Shown piece by piece: positions 8,957 through 16,913 of a stretch of 64,000 nt of DNA. The notes beneath the pieces were generated by a model. That model had not been told where the DNA came from. It saw only the letters and a list, made by a program, of their open reading frames with translations, and did not search any database. The stretch lies in the NCBI RefSeq assembly GCF_016907995.1, contig NZ_JAFBDA010000002.1, positions 186,001 through 250,000 on the forward strand, in the 5' to 3' direction. The number at the start of each line of letters is the position of its first letter. Within the stretch, counting starts at the first letter, position 1. Source of the stretch: Clostridium sardiniense (GTDB taxonomy: Bacteria; Bacillota; Clostridia; Clostridiales; Clostridiaceae). A program made the translations under genes and the position numbers.

Positions 8957-9610
8957 ATGGAAATAAAAATAGTAAAGCAAATAATGGATTGGAATGAAGA
9001 GTGTCACAGTGAATTAAATAATAAGTTAGATAACAATAAAGTTACTATGATAAATGTTATGGGGTCTCCTGGTGCTGGAAAGACTACATTTATATTAAAT
9101 CTTATAAGAGAATTTAAAAGAGAAGGACTAAAAGTTGGCGTGATAGAGGGAGATATCGCAGGAAAAATAGATGCGGAAAAAATAGCAAAAGAAGGTATTG
9201 AAGTTGTTCAATTAAATACAGAGGGTGCATGCCATATTGAAGCAGAATCAATTAAGAATATATTACCAAGTTTCGATTTAAAATCATTAGATTTAATTAT
9301 AGTAGAAAATATTGGGAACTTAGTTTGTCCAGCTGAATTTAATATAGGAGAGCATTTAAAAATAGCTTTATTATCTGTTCCAGAAGGTGATGATAAAGTT
9401 GAAAAGTATCCATTGATGTTTGCAAACTCAGATGGATTGATAATAACAAAGAGTGATTTAAAAGATTATTTTGAATTTAGCTATAGCAAGGTTTTTGATG
9501 ATGCAATAAAAAGAAATGGAAAGATAAGAACTTTTGCAGTTAACTCTAAAATCGATGGATGCTTAAGTGAAGTAAAGGAATGGATTTTAAGTAAAAGAAA
9601 TAAATCTTAG
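8957..9610 (+). CDS. hypB: Hydrogenase nickel-incorporation GTPase HypB
   Basis: A 217-residue SIMIBI-class GTPase that works with HypA to load nickel. The P-loop is GSPGAGKTT (36-44). The metal site at the dimer interface is CH (Cys92, His93) in EGACHIE plus Cys124 in NLVCPAEF. The G4-like motif is ITKSD. There is no N-terminal His-rich nickel-storage stretch, so this is the short form. The start codon follows the hypA stop with no gap, and the Shine-Dalgarno GAGGTG lies inside hypA. No hypC, hypD, hypE or hypF lies in the window, so the rest of the maturation set must be elsewhere. Confidence 0.96.
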   Translation: MEIKIVKQIMDWNEECHSELNNKLDNNKVTMINVMGSPGAGKTTFILNLIREFKREGLKVGVIEGDIAGKIDAEKIAKEGIEVVQLNTEGACHIEAESIKNILPSFDLKSLDLIIVENIGNLVCPAEFNIGEHLKIALLSVPEGDDKVEKYPLMFANSDGLIITKSDLKDYFEFSYSKVFDDAIKRNGKIRTFAVNSKIDGCLSEVKEWILSKRNKS

Positions 9611-9620
9611 GAGGATGTTT

Positions 9621-10145
9621 ATGAGGAAATTAAGAAAAATAATACCGGTTTGGATTATTTTATTTATATTTTGGATTGGGTTTACTCTTCAAGATTTCAC
9701 TTTGACATCAATAAATGTAACAGAAATAGTAGTTGGATTAGTAATATCTTTCTTAGTCAGTGCTTTAACATCTTTGTACTTACTAGAAAATATTTCTTTT
9801 AAATTTAGGAAAAAAGGAGCATTAATTGGAATAATTAGGTTTATACCAATTTATTTGTTAGAACTTATTTATGCAAATATAGATGTAGCTAAAAAAGCAT
9901 TATCTAAAGATATAGATGTATCTCCAGGAATAATTAAATATAAGACAGATTTAGAGTCAGATATGGGACTATATATATTATCAAATTCTATTACATTGAC
10001 ACCAGGAACAATAACTATGGATATATATGAGGAAGATTTAAAAACTAACCTTTATATACATTGTATTGATGTAAAAGATAAACAAGGTGTTATAAATGGT
10101 ATTAAAAATAAGCTAGAGAACAATATTAGGAGGTTTTTAAGTTGA
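9621..10145 (+). CDS. Mrp-type antiporter subunit E (MnhE/MbhA-like)
   Basis: A 174-residue membrane subunit. It has an N-terminal helix (WIILFIFWIGFTL), a second hydrophobic helix and a C-terminal cytoplasmic domain containing the family signature LSNSITLTPGT. In Mrp antiporters and Mbh hydrogenases this subunit opens the E-F-G trio. An in-frame ATG at 9615 is directly attached to the AGGAGG at 9609-9614 and is unlikely to be used; ATG 9621 has proper spacing. The stop overlaps the TTG start of the next gene. Confidence 0.9.
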   Translation: MRKLRKIIPVWIILFIFWIGFTLQDFTLTSINVTEIVVGLVISFLVSALTSLYLLENISFKFRKKGALIGIIRFIPIYLLELIYANIDVAKKALSKDIDVSPGIIKYKTDLESDMGLYILSNSITLTPGTITMDIYEEDLKTNLYIHCIDVKDKQGVINGIKNKLENNIRRFLS

Positions 10146-10402
10146 TAGATTCCATAATGATTATAGTTGAAATATTGTTAGGCTTATTAGCAGTTTCTCT
10201 TTTATATAAGGTTTTTAAAGGACCAACAATTATAGATAGGGTAATGTGTGCTGATTGTATAGATATAATACTTGGAGTACTAATGGTAGTATATGGAGCT
10301 AAAGAAGAAAGAGCATTGTTTGTAGATTTAGGGCTTGTATTAACTCTATTAGGATTTGTAGGAACAGTTTTGATATGCAAATATCTGGAGGGAAAATTAT
10401 GA
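10142..10402 (+). CDS. Mrp-type antiporter subunit F (MnhF/MbhB-like)
   Basis: An 86-residue protein with three predicted membrane helices. The family motif GPTIIDRVMCADCID follows the first helix; the Asp-Arg pair is conserved in MrpF. The start is TTG 10142, supported by AGGAGG at 10128-10133 with 8-base spacing, and overlaps the MnhE stop (TTGA). The stop overlaps the start of the G subunit (ATGA), so E, F and G should be translationally coupled. Confidence 0.9.
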   Translation: MIDSIMIIVEILLGLLAVSLLYKVFKGPTIIDRVMCADCIDIILGVLMVVYGAKEERALFVDLGLVLTLLGFVGTVLICKYLEGKL

Positions 10403-10734
10403 TTATAAATTTTATAATTGGTGCATTGATTATTATTGGTATGTTTTTCATTATAGCAGGAGTTATTGGGATATTTAGATTTAAAGATGTATTTTGTAGA
10501 TTACAGGCTTCAACTAATATATCTACATTAGGAGCTATGTCAATTTTAATTGCTTGTTCAATATATGGATTTTCAAATAATGATATTTCTCTTGGCATGA
10601 AGTGTATTATAATAACAATATTTTTACTAATTACTAATCCAGTTGCATCTCATGCAATGACAAGAGCTGCTTATAAAAAGGAAGCTAAGTTATGTGATGA
10701 AACTATATGTGACGAATATGGTGGAAGGAAGTAG
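10399..10734 (+). CDS. Mrp-type antiporter subunit G (MnhG/MbhC-like)
   Basis: A 111-residue protein with three hydrophobic helices. It carries the MrpG signature GIFRFKDVFCRLQASTN and the later stretch LLITNPVASHAMTRAAY. The frame is open from 10375, but GGAGGG at 10387-10392 and the ATGA overlap with MnhF point to ATG 10399. A short hydrophilic tail follows the last helix and overlaps nothing essential. Confidence 0.9.
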   Translation: MIINFIIGALIIIGMFFIIAGVIGIFRFKDVFCRLQASTNISTLGAMSILIACSIYGFSNNDISLGMKCIIITIFLLITNPVASHAMTRAAYKKEAKLCDETICDEYGGRK

Positions 10735-10738
10735 TATT

Positions 10739-10990
10739 ATGAATTGGTTTAGTTTGCTAAATTTTATAATTATGATTGGAATAATTATAGCTGGAATAGT
10801 AGTTTATTTACTGGATGATTTACTTCCATGTATTATTGCAATGGCTGCTCTTGGAGCATTTATGGCTCTTGAATTTTTAATATTAGGAGCACCTGATGTT
10901 GCTATAGCTGAAGGTGCAGTTGGAGCTGTGATAACTCCTTTAATTTTCATTGTAACTCTTAAAAAAGTAAGAGGGGAAGAGAAAAAATGA
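10739..10990 (+). CDS. Hydrogenase/antiporter subunit MbhD-like (DUF4040)
   Basis: An 83-residue protein with three membrane helices. The segment MALEFLILGAPDVAIAEGAVGAV is the conserved core of DUF4040 proteins, which correspond to part of the C-terminal region of MrpA and to MbhD of membrane-bound hydrogenases. The acidic residues in PDVAIAE are thought to belong to the ion path. The open frame reaches back to 10694, but GGAAGG just before 10730 and the family start favour ATG 10739. Confidence 0.85.
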   Translation: MNWFSLLNFIIMIGIIIAGIVVYLLDDLLPCIIAMAALGAFMALEFLILGAPDVAIAEGAVGAVITPLIFIVTLKKVRGEEKK

Positions 10991-11274
10991 AAAAAATTAT
11001 AGTTAAGATTTCTATTATTATAATATCTCTTAGTTTTTTATCAGTAGCTATTGAGATGCAGGGGATGGGATCAACATATGATGGAACTGGAGAAACTATA
11101 GTTAAAAATACAATTGAGAAAACAGGCGCTATAAATACTGTTACTGCAACAGTATTTGATTTTAGAGGATATGATACCTTAGGTGAATCCTTTGTACTTT
11201 TTACTGCAATTTGTGGAACAACAGCAGTTCTTAGAAAAGCTTTGAAAAAAGGAGATGAATCTAATGGAAGGTAA
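10987..11274 (+). CDS. Hydrogenase/antiporter subunit MbhE-like
   Basis: A 95-residue protein with an N-terminal membrane helix and a second helix near the C-terminus. The motif TVFDFRGYDTLGESFVLF is the signature of MbhE and of the matching part of MrpA. Together with the DUF4040 gene it replaces the C-terminal end of a full MrpA. It overlaps the preceding gene by four bases (ATGA) and the next by about ten, which suggests tight translational coupling. Confidence 0.82.
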   Translation: MKKIIVKISIIIISLSFLSVAIEMQGMGSTYDGTGETIVKNTIEKTGAINTVTATVFDFRGYDTLGESFVLFTAICGTTAVLRKALKKGDESNGR

Positions 11275-11716
11275 AGAAAAGGATATAATTGTTAAAATAT
11301 GTGGAAGTATAATATTACCTTTAGCATTGCTACTTGGGATTTATATAATACTACATGGGCATTTAAGCCCTGGTGGAGGATTTCAAGGAGGAGTAATAAT
11401 TGCAAGTGCTGTGTCTATATATTATGTAGCATATGGAAGAGAAAAAACATTAAAAATGTTTAATAGCAAAAGACTTAGTAGAATGGAGGAGTTTGGAGCC
11501 TTAACATTTATTTTTATTGCATCTCTTGGAGTAATTTATGGAGTATCATTCTTTTCAAATATATTAAGCAAGGGGAATGTTGGAAATATATTCTCATCAG
11601 GAACTGTATTTTTTATGAACTTTGCAGTTGGATATAAAGTTTTAGCTGGAATATCTGTTTTAATACTCGTTGTTATTTCATCATTAAAAGGAGAGGAGGA
11701 GAGGGATGACTATTAA
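11264..11716 (+). CDS. Mrp-type antiporter subunit B (MnhB/MbhF-like)
   Basis: A 150-residue protein with four hydrophobic helices. The signature HGHLSPGGGFQGGVI is diagnostic of MrpB and MbhF. The frame is open from ATG 11255, but AAAGGAG at 11248-11254 touches that codon, so ATG 11264 is preferred. It precedes the C subunit with an 11-base overlap. Confidence 0.9.
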   Translation: MEGKEKDIIVKICGSIILPLALLLGIYIILHGHLSPGGGFQGGVIIASAVSIYYVAYGREKTLKMFNSKRLSRMEEFGALTFIFIASLGVIYGVSFFSNILSKGNVGNIFSSGTVFFMNFAVGYKVLAGISVLILVVISSLKGEEERDDY

Positions 11717-12050
11717 TTATCTAGGCGGATTTTTTCTTATAGTCCTTGGATTAGTAATCATTATTTCAAAAAAGAACCTAATAAAAATAGTTATTGGAAT
11801 GGGATTATTAGATTATGGAATAAACTTAATACTAATAAGTGTTGGATATAGAATTAATGGAACAGCACCAATATTTTTAAATGGAGTGAAAGATAATAGT
11901 GGATTTGTTGATCCTATACCTCAGGCACTAACTCTTACATCAATTGTTATAGGAGCATGTGTAACTACTCTTTCTCTTGCAATAGTTATGAAAATTAAGA
12001 AGTACTATAATTCTATTAATGCAGATGAGGTTAGGAGGCTTAAAGGATGA
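11706..12050 (+). CDS. Mrp-type antiporter subunit C (MnhC/MbhG-like, NuoK-related)
   Basis: A 114-residue NuoK-like protein with three helices: one at the N-terminus, a second starting LIKIVIGMGLLDYGINLILI, and a third after PIPQALTLTSIVIGACVTTLSLA. The DPIPQALTLTSIVI stretch is the best MrpC marker. GGAGAGG precedes ATG 11706. The stop overlaps the start of the large antiporter subunit by four bases. Confidence 0.92.
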   Translation: MTINYLGGFFLIVLGLVIIISKKNLIKIVIGMGLLDYGINLILISVGYRINGTAPIFLNGVKDNSGFVDPIPQALTLTSIVIGACVTTLSLAIVMKIKKYYNSINADEVRRLKG

Positions 12051-13900
12051 GTACCAGTTCTAATTTACCAGTTATATCTATAATGATTCCGTTTATTGCT
12101 GCATTTATAATTGGGCTCATTAAAGAAAAAAATATACAAATAAAAAGAGTAATTTCAATTTTTGCATCTCTTTTATCGTTTATAACTACTTTACTTATGA
12201 TAAAGCCAATTTTTATAGAAAATAAGATATTAGAATATTGGATGGGAGGATGGGAACCAATAGATGGAGCATCTATTGGAATAGCATTAAGAGTAGATGC
12301 CCTCTCTTTATTTGTTGGAATAATAATTACTGGAGCTTGTCTTATATCATCCATTTATTCTATACGATATATGGAAGAGGATAATGGATTATCTAAATAT
12401 TATATGTTATCAATGCTACTAACAGGTAGTATGATTGGCTTTGTATTTACTGGTGACTTATTTAATATGTATGTAATGTTAGAGATTATGACAATAGCTG
12501 CTATATCATTAACTGCATTTAGAAACCATAAAGGAAAAGCTCTTGAGGCAAGTTTTAAATATGTGGTTATTGGAGGACTTGGGTCATCTTTTATACTTCT
12601 TGGAACTGTTCTTTTATATATGGAGACTCATACCCTAAATATACTAGATATATCTAGTAAGTTATCACAAAATGGAGGAGTATATAGCAAAGTAAGTATA
12701 TTAGCTTTTGTTATGCTTATTGTGGGATATGCAGTTAAAGCTTTTATGGTACCTTGTCATACTTGGCCACCGGATGCTCATATGTCTGCACCATCTTCAA
12801 TTTCAATGTTATTATCAGGAGTTATGAGTAAAACAGGAGTTTATGGAGTAATTAGAATTTTATTTTTAATATTTTCTTTTACTACAAATAATGCGATAGC
12901 CTATTTAATAATAGCATGGGGAATTATAACAATGATACTTGGAGTAACTATGGCATTACTTCAAAGTGATTTCAAAAGACTCTTGGCATTCCATTCTGTA
13001 TCGCAAATAGGATATATAATAATTGGAATTGGTGTGGCTTTATTTGCGAATGATTGGAGAGGAGACATTGGACTTGCATCATCATTGTTCCATATGATAA
13101 ATCATGCAAGTTTTAAATGTTTATTATTTTTATGTGCTGGTGCAATTCTTTATAGAACTGGCACAACTAATTTAGATAAGGTCTCTGGTATAGGAAAAAA
13201 GATGCCATTTACTATGGGAGTATTTATAGTAGGAGCCTTAGCTATTAGTGGAATACCACCATTTAATGGGTTTAGTTCTAAATGGCTTATTTATTATTCA
13301 ACTTATAATATTAGAATGCCAATAGTAACAATAGCATGTCTTATTGTTTCAGTTATGACTTTAGCTTCATTTATTAAAGTGTTCTATACAGTTTTTATGG
13401 GTACACCTTCAAAAAGTATACTTAAAGTTAAAGAAGTACCTTTTTCAATGAAAGTACCAATGGGACTTCTTGCGGCATGTTGTTTATTATTAGGTTTGTT
13501 CTCGGATAATATTATTAAAAATTTTATAAACAAGATTATAGAGAGTATAAGGGGCAGAGCTGTATTTTTAGATTATATTTCTCCATATAATCCTAGTTCA
13601 TTTTTAATTCTATTTTTCATATTGATACTAGCATTTATAGTACTTCTTAATATTAAAAATACTAGAGTAAGCATAGTACATGAAAATATAGAAAATAGTA
13701 AATTTGAACCTTTTGTTGGAGGGGAAGTAGATTACAATTCTAAATTAGGATCACACGATATATTTTGGGGAATGAAATACGAATTTAAGGAATACTTTAA
13801 TATAATAAGGGATGCTCATAGTGGGTGTGTAAATGATTATGCTCTTTGGGTAGTTTTGACATTAAGCTTTATGCTTGTATATTCTTTTATGTTTATGTAG
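12047..13900 (+). CDS. Large antiporter-like membrane subunit (MrpD/MbhH-like) with C-terminal extension
   Basis: A 617-residue proton/sodium-translocating subunit related to NuoN, NuoM and MrpD. Key charged residues are Glu146 (LEIM, TM5), Lys231 (GYAVKAF, TM7), His245 in PPDAH and Lys262 (MSKTGVYG, TM8), the usual ion-channel set. The family core ends near residue 500. About 110 further residues add a helix (FLILFFILILAFIVLL), a soluble stretch with EPFVGGE and DIFWGM, and a final helix (NDYALWVVLTLSFMLVY). This tail resembles the separate small subunit MbhI, so it looks like a fusion; that is inference. It is the only large antiporter-like subunit in the operon. Confidence 0.9.
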   Translation: MSTSSNLPVISIMIPFIAAFIIGLIKEKNIQIKRVISIFASLLSFITTLLMIKPIFIENKILEYWMGGWEPIDGASIGIALRVDALSLFVGIIITGACLISSIYSIRYMEEDNGLSKYYMLSMLLTGSMIGFVFTGDLFNMYVMLEIMTIAAISLTAFRNHKGKALEASFKYVVIGGLGSSFILLGTVLLYMETHTLNILDISSKLSQNGGVYSKVSILAFVMLIVGYAVKAFMVPCHTWPPDAHMSAPSSISMLLSGVMSKTGVYGVIRILFLIFSFTTNNAIAYLIIAWGIITMILGVTMALLQSDFKRLLAFHSVSQIGYIIIGIGVALFANDWRGDIGLASSLFHMINHASFKCLLFLCAGAILYRTGTTNLDKVSGIGKKMPFTMGVFIVGALAISGIPPFNGFSSKWLIYYSTYNIRMPIVTIACLIVSVMTLASFIKVFYTVFMGTPSKSILKVKEVPFSMKVPMGLLAACCLLLGLFSDNIIKNFINKIIESIRGRAVFLDYISPYNPSSFLILFFILILAFIVLLNIKNTRVSIVHENIENSKFEPFVGGEVDYNSKLGSHDIFWGMKYEFKEYFNIIRDAHSGCVNDYALWVVLTLSFMLVYSFMFM

Positions 13901-13913
13901 AAGAGGTGAGAAA

Positions 13914-14870
13914 GTGGAATTTTTTAAATTACTATTTCATGCATTTATATTTCCGGGGGGAATATTCATAATATGCATATCTTTATTAATTTCTGGAATT
14001 GATAGAAAATTAGTAGCAAGAATGCAAAGAAGAATTGGACCACCTATATTACAGCCCTTTTATGATATTTTAAAGCTTATTGGAAAAGAGGTAATAATAC
14101 CTAAATATTCAAATAAAAAAATATTTTTAGTAATGCCGATAGTTGGATTGGTTAGTGTTTGTATTACACCATTACTTATTCCTATCTTTAATAATATCTA
14201 TATAAGTTTTAATGGAGACATTATTTTTATAATATATTTAATTACTATTTCAGTAATTGCATTAATTGTATGTGGAATAAATTCATCATCAACCTTTGGA
14301 AATATAGGTGCATCCAGAGAAGCAGTACTTCTTTTAAGCTTAGAATTACCTATGGTTATATCTATTATTTCAGTATGTATTTTTTCAGGTGAGATATTAG
14401 GGATAAATAATAATTTTTTAATGAATAGTATATCTCTTGCGCAGATAAATCAAGGAAGCTTTATGTTTACACTAAAATTACTACCAGCAGCTTTAGCATT
14501 TCTTATGATAATTCCAGGAGAAGCTGGTGTAATTCCATTTGATATTGCAGAAGGCGAAACAGAAATATGTGAAGGACCATTAGTAGAGTATTCAGGAAGA
14601 TATTTAGCTATTTTAAAGTTAACTCAATCTATAAAAGGCTTTATTATGTCATCTTTATTTGTATCATTGTTTTTAGGTGAAAATATTAGTAGTTATAAAG
14701 TTATTAATATTATTATATTTATAATTTTAACTTGTATAGTTATGTTTTTTTCTATAACGGTTGTAAGAACTGTATTTGGTAGGCTGAAAATAAATCAAGC
14801 ATTAAAGTTTTATTGGACAATCCCAACAATTTTATCATTAATCAGTTTAATATTAGTTAGCTATTTTTAG
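13914..14870 (+). CDS. Hydrogenase membrane anchor subunit, NuoH type (MbhM/EchB-like)
   Basis: A 318-residue membrane protein with about eight helices. NuoH-family landmarks are ARMQRRIGPPILQPFYDILKL near the N-terminus and the acidic segment IPFDIAEGETEICEGPLVEYSG on the cytoplasmic side. The subunit links the peripheral catalytic arm to the ion-pumping arm. The frame is open from 13875, but AGAGGTGAG at 13902-13910 directs the start to GTG 13914. It begins 13 bases after the large antiporter subunit. Confidence 0.92.
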   Translation: MEFFKLLFHAFIFPGGIFIICISLLISGIDRKLVARMQRRIGPPILQPFYDILKLIGKEVIIPKYSNKKIFLVMPIVGLVSVCITPLLIPIFNNIYISFNGDIIFIIYLITISVIALIVCGINSSSTFGNIGASREAVLLLSLELPMVISIISVCIFSGEILGINNNFLMNSISLAQINQGSFMFTLKLLPAALAFLMIIPGEAGVIPFDIAEGETEICEGPLVEYSGRYLAILKLTQSIKGFIMSSLFVSLFLGENISSYKVINIIIFIILTCIVMFFSITVVRTVFGRLKINQALKFYWTIPTILSLISLILVSYF

Positions 14871-14879
14871 GAGGAAGAT

Positions 14880-15314
14880 ATGGAAATTCTAAAAAGAGGA
14901 ATGGAAAAATCACCTTGGATATACCATATAAATACTGGATCATGTAATGGATGTGATATTGAATTAGTTGCTCTTTTAGGACCAAGATATGACATTGAAA
15001 GATATGGTGCAAAGCTGGTCGGAACTCCAAGACATGCAGATATAATTGTAGTAACGGGACCAATTACATCACAGTCAAAAGAGAGAATGCTAAGAGTAAT
15101 ATCACAAGTTCCAGAGCCTAAGGTTATTATGTCTTTAGGGTCATGCCCTATGTCTTGTAATGTATTTAAGGGAAGCTATTCTGTTGAGGGACCTTTAGAT
15201 AAATGGGTAGATGTAGATGTTTCAGTTGGTGGATGTGCACCTAAGCCTGAGGCTATAATTGAAGGCTTAAAAAAAGCCATAGATATATTAATTAAAAAAA
15301 GGAGCGTGACTTAA
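14880..15314 (+). CDS. [NiFe]-hydrogenase small subunit, NuoB type (MbhJ/EchC-like)
   Basis: A 144-residue iron-sulfur subunit that passes electrons from the ferredoxin-like subunit to the NiFe site. Ligands for the single proximal [4Fe-4S] cluster are Cys22 and Cys25 (SCNGCDIE), Cys89 (GSCPMSC) and Cys119 (GGCAPKP). The protein has no twin-arginine signal peptide and no medial or distal cluster domain, as expected for group 4 cytoplasm-facing enzymes. AGGAGG lies just before the ATG. The large and small subunit genes are about 6.3 kb apart, which is unusual. Confidence 0.94.
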   Translation: MEILKRGMEKSPWIYHINTGSCNGCDIELVALLGPRYDIERYGAKLVGTPRHADIIVVTGPITSQSKERMLRVISQVPEPKVIMSLGSCPMSCNVFKGSYSVEGPLDKWVDVDVSVGGCAPKPEAIIEGLKKAIDILIKKRSVT

Positions 15315-15315
15315 A

Positions 15316-15705
15316 ATGAAGGTTCCTTTTTTTAGAGAAGCATTTAAAAATTTATTTAAAGCATCTAGTACAAATAAAGAATTAAATCAAAGTAATCCAG
15401 AAGGGTATCGAGGGAAAATTAAATTTGATAGTGAAAAGTGTATAGGGTGTGGCTTATGCACAAGGGTTTGTGCTCCATGTGCTATAACAAAAACTACGAA
15501 GAAAATAGATGAGAACACACAAGAGATAACTCTAATATTTGATTTAGCTAGTTGCACTTTCTGTGGAATGTGTAGTGATTTTTGTTCTAAAAAGGCAATA
15601 ACATTGACTAAAGAATCAAATATTATAGTATGTAATAAAGAAGAGCTTATGGTTAGAGGAAGTTTTACTAAAACTATGCCTAAGAGAGTAGAAAAGAAAA
15701 AATAA
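15316..15705 (+). CDS. 2[4Fe-4S] ferredoxin-like hydrogenase subunit, NuoI type (MbhN/EchF-like)
   Basis: A 129-residue electron-entry subunit. Two cluster motifs are visible: CIGCGLCTRVC (about residues 42-52) and CTFCGMCSDFC (about 77-87). The first is followed by an extra Cys (APCAI) in place of the usual CP, and the second lacks the trailing Pro. The N-terminal 35 residues are an amphipathic lead-in and the C-terminus is basic. It is expected to accept electrons from reduced ferredoxin. It starts one base after the small-subunit stop and is the last gene before a strong terminator. Confidence 0.9.
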   Translation: MKVPFFREAFKNLFKASSTNKELNQSNPEGYRGKIKFDSEKCIGCGLCTRVCAPCAITKTTKKIDENTQEITLIFDLASCTFCGMCSDFCSKKAITLTKESNIIVCNKEELMVRGSFTKTMPKRVEKKK

Positions 15706-15709
15706 TATA

Positions 15710-15746
15710 AAAATGACTAATTCGATTTTTTTGAATTAGTCTTTTT
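15710..15746 (+). terminator. Terminator of the hydrogenase operon
   Basis: Stem GACTAATTC (15715-15723) with GAATTAGTC (15733-15741), extended by A/T pairs and followed by TTTTT. It is the first terminator-like structure seen after 7136, so the 15 genes can form one transcript. Confidence 0.88.
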
Positions 15747-15927
15747 GCGTGAAAAAGATAAATAATACAATTAATTACAAATAAAAGGAAATATATTATT
15801 TAGCCATACTATTGTCATAAATAAATAGTATAATAAAAAAGAAAATATTGTAACTAATATTTAAGAGATTAGTTTATAAAATGATATATAATATAGTTAA
15901 GCAGTATTTTAAAGGGAGAGGGATATT

Positions 15928-16896
15928 ATGAATAACCTGTTATATACAATTACAAATAGAGTAATAGAAAATTATAAGTTAGCAAAACATAAATTAAGAT
16001 TTGATGGGGAATATATAAATCATTTTGCATCATTAATATTTGGTGAAGATGAAAATATCAATATAGATAGAATAAAAGAGATTAGAAAATATATAAAATC
16101 AAATACAAATAAAATGTCAAGTTTTAGAGGTGACATTCTATATATGATATCTATTCTAATAAGTAAAGAAAATAATTATATTGAATTTTCAAATAGAGTT
16201 ATGGAAATGAATGAATATTTGAAAGATAACGATTTCAAGGATGGGAATTTTTTAGTTCTATCATCATATGCTCTAGCTAAGCATGCAAAGATAGGTGAAG
16301 AAGAAGCTATAATTAATGATATGAAAATGATATATAAATCCTTAAAAAATCAATATGAGGGATTTATAGACGAGGAAGATTATCTAGTATTTGCACTTCT
16401 TGCAATTAAGGGCAATAAAGATAAATCTGATATAGAAGACACTAGTAAGTACATCGATAGTATGTTTAATTATTTATCAGACTTAGATTATTATTCAAAA
16501 AATGACTTGCAAGGAATAGCTAGTAGTTTACTTTTAAATAGTAGTGCATCAGCACCTTATGAAATAAAAGAATTTATTAAGGCTTTCAATGATAAAGATA
16601 TGAGAATTGGAGATGAGGTTTTGCCCTTAATAGGTGTAGTTGCAAGAGATGAAGAGATTTATGAGTATTTAAATAAAGTTAAAGAAGTTACAGAATGTCT
16701 TTGTGAAGAAGAGGGAGAATATGCTTTTTATATGGATAAGACATTTAGAACATTAATAGCTATAGTTATAGTTGAAATTTATGAAAGGAACAGTAGCTCC
16801 TTCTCAAATGAGTATTTAGAGGAATTATTATGCTTCGCCATATATTCCTTTCTTGTCAGCAAAAAGCAAGGGCTATTTGAGGAGGTTTTAGCGTAA
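15928..16896 (+). CDS. DUF4003-like protein of unknown function
   Basis: A 322-residue soluble, helix-rich protein. I recognise the pattern of DUF4003: an N-terminal ENYKLAKHKLRFDGEYINHFASL block and SSFRGDILYMISILIS, then a middle stretch of paired helices. It has no catalytic motif, signal peptide or membrane segment. The family has no known function. GGGAGAGG stands before the ATG. The gene lies just upstream of dinB with a 17-base gap, so the two are probably co-transcribed. Confidence 0.7.
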   Translation: MNNLLYTITNRVIENYKLAKHKLRFDGEYINHFASLIFGEDENINIDRIKEIRKYIKSNTNKMSSFRGDILYMISILISKENNYIEFSNRVMEMNEYLKDNDFKDGNFLVLSSYALAKHAKIGEEEAIINDMKMIYKSLKNQYEGFIDEEDYLVFALLAIKGNKDKSDIEDTSKYIDSMFNYLSDLDYYSKNDLQGIASSLLLNSSASAPYEIKEFIKAFNDKDMRIGDEVLPLIGVVARDEEIYEYLNKVKEVTECLCEEEGEYAFYMDKTFRTLIAIVIVEIYERNSSSFSNEYLEELLCFAIYSFLVSKKQGLFEEVLA

Positions 16897-16913
16897 TAGA
16901 TGGAATAAATCTA

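Noticed and set aside
7136..15705. Respiratory complex I (nuo operon)
   Set aside because: The large subunit has both NiFe cysteine pairs, hypA and hypB are in the operon, and no NADH-binding subunits (NuoE, F, G) are present.
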